Shown: positions 59,040-64,000 of the stretch, in pieces | Layout of the letters: each line of letters starts with the position of its first letter | Position numbering within the stretch: position 1 is the first letter of the stretch | From: an uncultured Alphaproteobacteria bacterium | GTDB lineage: Bacteria > Pseudomonadota > Alphaproteobacteria > HIMB59 | Reading direction: 5' to 3' | DNA: 64,000 nt | Assembly: GCA_902555695.1 (NCBI GenBank) | Contig: CACDTV010000001.1 | Coordinates: 19,559-83,558 of the forward strand | Position numbers and translations under genes: made by a program | Notes under the pieces: model-generated | Seen by the model: the letters and a program-made list of their open reading frames with translations, nothing else | Told to the model about the DNA's origin: nothing | Database searches by the model: none

Positions 59040-60032
59040 ATGAAGAAGTCTTTAGATCAAAAAATTCTTAGAATAAAAAAAAATAAATATTCGCCAAGAG
59101 ACTTCATTATAGCAGATGCTAAAGATGGTGATTTAGCAATGGGTGTCACAACACCTGGATCAAAAAGAAATGAAAATGGAAAAATACTAAAAGGATATAA
59201 AAACCTAGTAGATTACAAAAATGCGATGATATCAATGACTAAATCTGATTTAGTAGATATTATGCTGATGTCTGCATCAGTTGGTGAAGATCTCGTAAAA
59301 AGAAATTTATTTAAAAATTCAACTATTACACCTGCAATTAGAATGAATGATACGACTGATATCTGGCTTATGAGAAATGGAAATTATAGAAAAACTAACC
59401 CTAGACCTTTTCGGTCTGCTCAAATGGACAAAGTAAGTAAGTTAGTTAACCTAGGTTTATTTTCTGTAACGTTTTCTAATAATGTTGACTATGACCTTGC
59501 AATGTTAAATGCCTATAAAGAGTTTAGAATTGAAGCTTCTAAATATAAATTCAAACATTTTTTAGAAGTATTCAATTCCCCAATTGATCTAAATATGAAC
59601 ATAAGACAAATGGGTGATTACGTTAACGATTGCATTATAAAAGCAATAGCTGGGCAGACTAAAGATGAGAGACCTCTTTTTTTGAAAATAGCTTACAATG
59701 GTCCAAAAGCAATGGAGGAGCTAGCCAGCTTCGATCCTGAAAATCTTATTGTTGGCATTCTTGGGGGTAGCAAAGGCACAACAAGAGATTGTTTTGAATT
59801 AATAAAAAAAGCCAGTCAATATGGTGCAAAAGTAGCTTTGTTTGGTAGAAAAATAAACTTAGCTGAAGATCCCATCTTATTAGTAAAAATTATGAGAGAA
59901 GTTGTTGAAAATAACATTAAACCTATAGATGCTGTTAAATTTTACCATTCTGAATTAAAGAAAAATAAACTCATACCTGACAGGAAGCTTTTAAAAGACG
60001 TTGAGATCACTGAAAAAGTTTTAAAATTATAA
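59040..60032 (+). CDS. Aldolase-like TIM-barrel protein, substrate unknown
   Basis: IIADAKDGDLAMGVTTPGS; PLFLKIAYNGPKAMEELA; GILGGSKGTTRDCFELIKKASQYGAKVALFGRKI. Confidence 0.65.
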   Translation: MKKSLDQKILRIKKNKYSPRDFIIADAKDGDLAMGVTTPGSKRNENGKILKGYKNLVDYKNAMISMTKSDLVDIMLMSASVGEDLVKRNLFKNSTITPAIRMNDTTDIWLMRNGNYRKTNPRPFRSAQMDKVSKLVNLGLFSVTFSNNVDYDLAMLNAYKEFRIEASKYKFKHFLEVFNSPIDLNMNIRQMGDYVNDCIIKAIAGQTKDERPLFLKIAYNGPKAMEELASFDPENLIVGILGGSKGTTRDCFELIKKASQYGAKVALFGRKINLAEDPILLVKIMREVVENNIKPIDAVKFYHSELKKNKLIPDRKLLKDVEITEKVLKL

Positions 60033-61004
60033 TTTAGATATATTAGGTAAATTTCCAGAGGAAGCATTAACTTTCATCATAGATGTCCCAGCTGCATGAG
60101 CCTTTTTGAGAGTTTTTTTTATGTCCCAATTTTCATGTATTCCAAATATAAACGCTGCACAAAAAGCATCTCCAGCTCCAACCGAATTTATTACTCTGCT
60201 TTTTGGTAAAACCTTTGATTTAGTATAGATTTTTTTTGATCTATCAAAATAGAGCGACTCAGTTGGACTATGAATAACAACTCCTCTAATAATACCCTTT
60301 TTGAAAACTTTACTAATTAACTCAGTTAAGATTTTTTGATTAAGTTTTTTATTGAAGTCGTAAATTTTTTTATTAAATAGTATCTCTGCTTCAATTTCAT
60401 TCAAAAGTAAATAATCGGTGAATGGCAATGAGCTTTCAATAATATTTTTGTATTTAGGGTGCTTATTTGAAACTAAATCTAAAACTGTTATCACATTTTT
60501 ACTTTTAGCTTTTTTTAAAACTTTTGATAAACGAGTTTTTTTGTCAACATCAAATTTGTCCAATTTACCTAGTAGTGTAATATATCCGACATAAAGAACT
60601 TTAGGTGCAGTTTTTAATTGGTTTATTTTAAAATGTTTTTTGTCAAGTAAGCTGTTTGCCCCTGGATAATATAAAAAAGTTCTTTCTTTTTGTTTTTCAA
60701 ACATACAAACGGTATGAGAAGTAGAAATTTGCTTTGATACAATCAAATATTTAGTCTCTATTTTATTTTCTCTACAATGTTTCTTTATAATTGATGCATC
60801 TGTATCAAGTCCAATTGATCCCATTGCGTACATTGGATGTTTAAATCCTAAAGAATTTAAATCTGTTAAAACATTTGATGGACCTCCACCTACACATTGA
60901 AAAGTATTCGAAATTGGCTCTAATTTACCTCTCTCAGGTAAATTATCTATTTTGTAAGTGGTATCTACACACCACATTCCAAGGCCAATTATACCTCTTT
61001 GCAT
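60027..61004 (-). CDS. PfkB-family sugar kinase
   Basis: CVGGGPSNVLTDLNSLG; NSVGAGDAFCAAFIFG. Confidence 0.88.
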   Translation of the reverse strand: MQRGIIGLGMWCVDTTYKIDNLPERGKLEPISNTFQCVGGGPSNVLTDLNSLGFKHPMYAMGSIGLDTDASIIKKHCRENKIETKYLIVSKQISTSHTVCMFEKQKERTFLYYPGANSLLDKKHFKINQLKTAPKVLYVGYITLLGKLDKFDVDKKTRLSKVLKKAKSKNVITVLDLVSNKHPKYKNIIESSLPFTDYLLLNEIEAEILFNKKIYDFNKKLNQKILTELISKVFKKGIIRGVVIHSPTESLYFDRSKKIYTKSKVLPKSRVINSVGAGDAFCAAFIFGIHENWDIKKTLKKAHAAGTSMMKVNASSGNLPNISKL

Positions 61005-61669
61005 TATATTTCATTCCAGAGAGGATGAATCGCAACTTGATCTTCTTCAATTTCAGTAAACCTTCCTACACTTTCTAAAAAATAGTTATCTTTATTATCA
61101 TCGTTGACTTGAGAAACCTCTCCTGCCATAACCATTCCTGAACCCTCAGCTGAGTAAAATTTATGATATATGTTTCTTTCAACAGTGACGCTCTGACCTC
61201 TTTTTAAAATTAAGGGTTCTCTTGGTGCTACAGAAACTATTTCACCATCAACAAGAACATCAATTTTAGAGTTTAATTCAATTTGATTTGAGTCGACTTC
61301 TAAAAATTCAATTACTAATTCCCCGCCTCCCCGATTAATTATATCTTCTAGTTTTACCTTATGGCTATGAAAAGGAATTTCTTGACCTTCTCTCATAAAC
61401 AATAACTTTTCTGCATAGGGTTTGTCATCGTTATTACCCTGTATTCCATTCCTTATACAAAACAGGGTGATACCTTTTTTTTCAAATTCGCCTTTACCAA
61501 AATCAGTAACATCCCAGCCCATTTGATGATTTTTTAAATAATTTTTTAAGTTAGGATTATTGTTGTACTCTTCTTTAGACCAATAGCCCCATTTAGGTAG
61601 AACCCACGAATATCTATCGATCATGTCTTTAGCTTCAGATATTGCTGCATTTATTTCAGATCTTTTCAT
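61004..61669 (-). CDS. D-lyxose ketol-isomerase-like cupin
   Basis: MKRSEINAAISEAKDMIDRYSWVLPKWGYWS; PFHSHKVKLEDIINRGGGELVIEF. Confidence 0.87.
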   Translation of the reverse strand: MKRSEINAAISEAKDMIDRYSWVLPKWGYWSKEEYNNNPNLKNYLKNHQMGWDVTDFGKGEFEKKGITLFCIRNGIQGNNDDKPYAEKLLFMREGQEIPFHSHKVKLEDIINRGGGELVIEFLEVDSNQIELNSKIDVLVDGEIVSVAPREPLILKRGQSVTVERNIYHKFYSAEGSGMVMAGEVSQVNDDNKDNYFLESVGRFTEIEEDQVAIHPLWNEI

Positions 61670-61715
61670 TTAAACTTAGATTATCAAAAAAATAAATAAT
61701 TGATATAATCAAGTA

Positions 61716-62732
61716 ATGAAGACAATAATTGTTGATCCTTTTCCAAGACAAATGAATCTTATTTTCTCTAAAGATAAGCTTGTTTATTTAAAAAAAAATT
61801 TCAAACTTATTAACGCACCAATAAAAAATAAAAAAAAATTTTATCAAAACAATATATCAAAAGCAGATTTTATAATTGGACAACCTGATCTTCCGAATTC
61901 AATTTTAAAAAAGGCAGCAAAACTTAAAGCTATATTCAATGTTGAGAGCAACTTCATGGACAATATGGATTATGAATATTGTTTTAGAAATAGTATCTAT
62001 ATTCTATCCACTGCTCCTGTTTTCGCTCAAACAGTTGCTGAAATAGCAGTTGGTTTTACTTTATCTCTCAAAAGGGAAATTCATCAATCACATATTGATT
62101 TTATTAATAATAAAGAAAAATATGGATTAGAAAGTAATATGAATTCTAGTTTATTGCAGAATAACACTGTCAGTTTTATTGGTTTTGGAGATCTGGCCAA
62201 AAAGTTAAAACCCTTGTTAGAGCCTTTCACAAATAATTTTCTTGCATACGACCCTTGGCTTCCAAGAAAGTTGCTTGAAGATAATAATTGTAAAATTAAT
62301 TCTCTTAATGAAATATTTAAAAAATCAGATGTGATATATGTTCTAAGTTCGATCACGACAAAAAACAAACATATGATTGATAAAAAGCTACTGAATCTGA
62401 TGAAACAAAATTCTTGTTTACTAATTCTAAGTAGGGCTAATGTAGTGAATTTTAAAGACCTGCTAAAAATTTCAAAAAAAAGAAAAATAAAAGTTGCAAC
62501 AGATGTATTTCCCGAAGAACCAGTAAAAAAAGATGATCCCATACGTAAATCAAAAAATATTCTTTTCTCAGCACATAGAGCGGGAGCTCTAGAGTCTGTA
62601 TTTTATGAAATGGGCGAAATAGTGTTTGAAGATTTAAAACTTATAAATAAAGGTCTCCCTCCAAAGCTTTGCAGGAAAGCAGAGCCAGAGACTGTCAGAA
62701 AGCTAAGATCCAAACCAGTAAAGATTAATTAA
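61716..62732 (+). CDS. D-isomer-specific 2-hydroxyacid dehydrogenase family protein
   Basis: NTVSFIGFGDLAKKLKPLL; NSCLLILSRANVVNFKDL; TDVFPEEPVKKDDPI. Confidence 0.87.
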   Translation: MKTIIVDPFPRQMNLIFSKDKLVYLKKNFKLINAPIKNKKKFYQNNISKADFIIGQPDLPNSILKKAAKLKAIFNVESNFMDNMDYEYCFRNSIYILSTAPVFAQTVAEIAVGFTLSLKREIHQSHIDFINNKEKYGLESNMNSSLLQNNTVSFIGFGDLAKKLKPLLEPFTNNFLAYDPWLPRKLLEDNNCKINSLNEIFKKSDVIYVLSSITTKNKHMIDKKLLNLMKQNSCLLILSRANVVNFKDLLKISKKRKIKVATDVFPEEPVKKDDPIRKSKNILFSAHRAGALESVFYEMGEIVFEDLKLINKGLPPKLCRKAEPETVRKLRSKPVKIN

Positions 62733-62771
62733 TTAAGTTGAATTCAAGGAATTAATTTAGTTCTATATACC

Positions 62772-63230
62772 ATGCTTATTAATATTGATCCTATTCTCAG
62801 TCCAGAGGTTTTGCACACTCTAAGAGCAATGGGACATGGAGATAAATTAATTTTATGTGACTCAAATTTTCCTGCCTATTCGATGAACTCCAGAGTTCAT
62901 CGTATTGATGGTGTAAATGCTTCAAGAGCCGCCGAGGCTATACTCTCCGTATTTCCTCTAGATAGCTTTGTTGACTCTCCTATTCAAAGGATGGAAATTG
63001 ATGGAAATCCAGATCAGTTAAATGAAGTTCACCAAGAAATAATTGACATAACTAAGAAAATCTCAGGAGAACATTGGAAAATTTCATCTATTGAGAGGTT
63101 TAAATTTTATGATGAAGCCAAGAAAGCATTTGCCATAATAACAACAAACGAAACTAGACCATTTGGATGCTTTATCTTAACTAAAGGAGTTGTCAAACCT
63201 GATGGTACTGTTTGGGTACTAGATAAGTGA
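62772..63230 (+). CDS. RbsD/FucU family sugar mutarotase
   Basis: MLINIDPILSPEVLHTLRAMGHGDKLILCDSNFPAYSMNSRVHRIDG. Confidence 0.9.
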   Translation: MLINIDPILSPEVLHTLRAMGHGDKLILCDSNFPAYSMNSRVHRIDGVNASRAAEAILSVFPLDSFVDSPIQRMEIDGNPDQLNEVHQEIIDITKKISGEHWKISSIERFKFYDEAKKAFAIITTNETRPFGCFILTKGVVKPDGTVWVLDK

Positions 63231-64000
63231 GTATTTGTGTATTTGGGATATTTGTTGCAGATCTATGTTTTTTTGCAAATGATATTCCAATTCCAGGTCA
63301 AACAATATTAGGAAAAAAATATATTATCGGACCAGGTGGTAAGGGATCTAACCAAGCAATTGCAGCAGCAAGAGCTGGGGGTAATGTATCTTTTATAAGC
63401 AAAGTAGGTAAAGATAACTATGCCGATCTTGCAATCTCTTTATATGAGAGAGATAAAATAAATTATGATGGTTTGGTTATCTCTGAAAATGAATCAACTG
63501 GTGCTGCAGGTATTTTGATTAATGAAAAAACTGGGCAAAATGCAATAAATGTTGTTCCAGGAGCTGCTGGTACAATTGATGAAAAGTTAATCGACTCAAA
63601 GTTAAATATAATAGAGTCTTCTCATGTTTTCTTAACTCAGTTAGAGACACCAAAAGAGGTAACACTCTATGCTATAAAAAAAGCAAAGAATTTTAATTGT
63701 ACAACAATTCTAAATCCAGCACCCGCCAGTGAAATAACTGATGATAACTTTCAATATTTTGATTTTTTTACCCCCAATGAAACGGAAGCGAGTTTTTATT
63801 ACGGTCAATCAATTAAAAATGAGGAAGACTGTAAAAAAGCAGGAAATTTTTTTTTAGATAAAGGGATAAAGAATATAATTATTACACTTGGAGAAAATGG
63901 TTGTTATTTTAAAAACAATAAAGAGGAGTTTATAGTACCTGCTTCTAATTTAAAAAAACCAGTAGTTGACACAACAGGTGCGGGAGATGCATTTAATGGG
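63227..64000 (+). CDS. Ribokinase-like PfkB kinase, truncated by window edge
   Basis: Hand-translated from GTG at 63227: VSICVFGIFVADLCFFANDIPIPGQTILGKKYIIGPGGKGSNQAIAAARAGG...TTGAGDAFNG; GTG overlaps upstream TGA. Confidence 0.88.
   Translation, partial: MSICVFGIFVADLCFFANDIPIPGQTILGKKYIIGPGGKGSNQAIAAARAGGNVSFISKVGKDNYADLAISLYERDKINYDGLVISENESTGAAGILINEKTGQNAINVVPGAAGTIDEKLIDSKLNIIESSHVFLTQLETPKEVTLYAIKKAKNFNCTTILNPAPASEITDDNFQYFDFFTPNETEASFYYGQSIKNEEDCKKAGNFFLDKGIKNIIITLGENGCYFKNNKEEFIVPASNLKKPVVDTTGAGDAFNG

Noticed and set aside
62084-62542. 152-aa minus-strand ORF
   Set aside because: Antisense to the 2-hydroxyacid dehydrogenase, which has clear family motifs.
1-64000. Search for tRNA/rRNA genes, CRISPR arrays, transposases, phage genes or tandem repeats
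   Set aside because: Intergenic gaps are short and none showed supporting structure; no such proteins in the ORF track.

Overview
The window is a gene-dense, AT-rich, streamlined bacterial chromosome segment. Gene content looks like a marine alphaproteobacterium of the HIMB59/AEGEAN-169 type; this assignment is inferred from content, not from phylogeny. I found no RNA genes, CRISPR arrays or mobile elements. Most of the window is a sugar/polyol catabolism island with four ribose/fructose-type (CUT2-like) ABC systems: 4.9-14 kb, 35.8-40.5 kb, 46-49.4 kb and 53.9-56.9 kb. It also holds a partial inositol pathway (iolG, iolE, iolB, iolC, no visible iolD), a split-transketolase/FGGY-kinase cluster resembling D-apiose catabolism, and a lyxose-isomerase/xylulokinase/PfkB/RbsD-RbsK region. 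Other loci of note: (1) a flotillin-associated rhodopsin locus (rhodopsin with D-N-I in place of D-T-E, flotillin, SCP2-like protein, alpha/beta hydrolase, SSS transporter); (2) two divergent operons combining PxpA/B/C (5-oxoprolinase-like), a biotin carboxylase, a BCCP and an ABC transporter with a 757-aa permease; (3) a predicted cytoplasmic regulator fusing a winged-HTH to a family-1 solute-binding domain, with a 17-bp palindrome in its divergent promoter that recurs at two other promoter regions nearby; (4) strong hairpins after the binding-protein gene in three ABC operons, with a related one inside the following gene in the fourth. All identifications come from reading motifs by eye; no searches were run.
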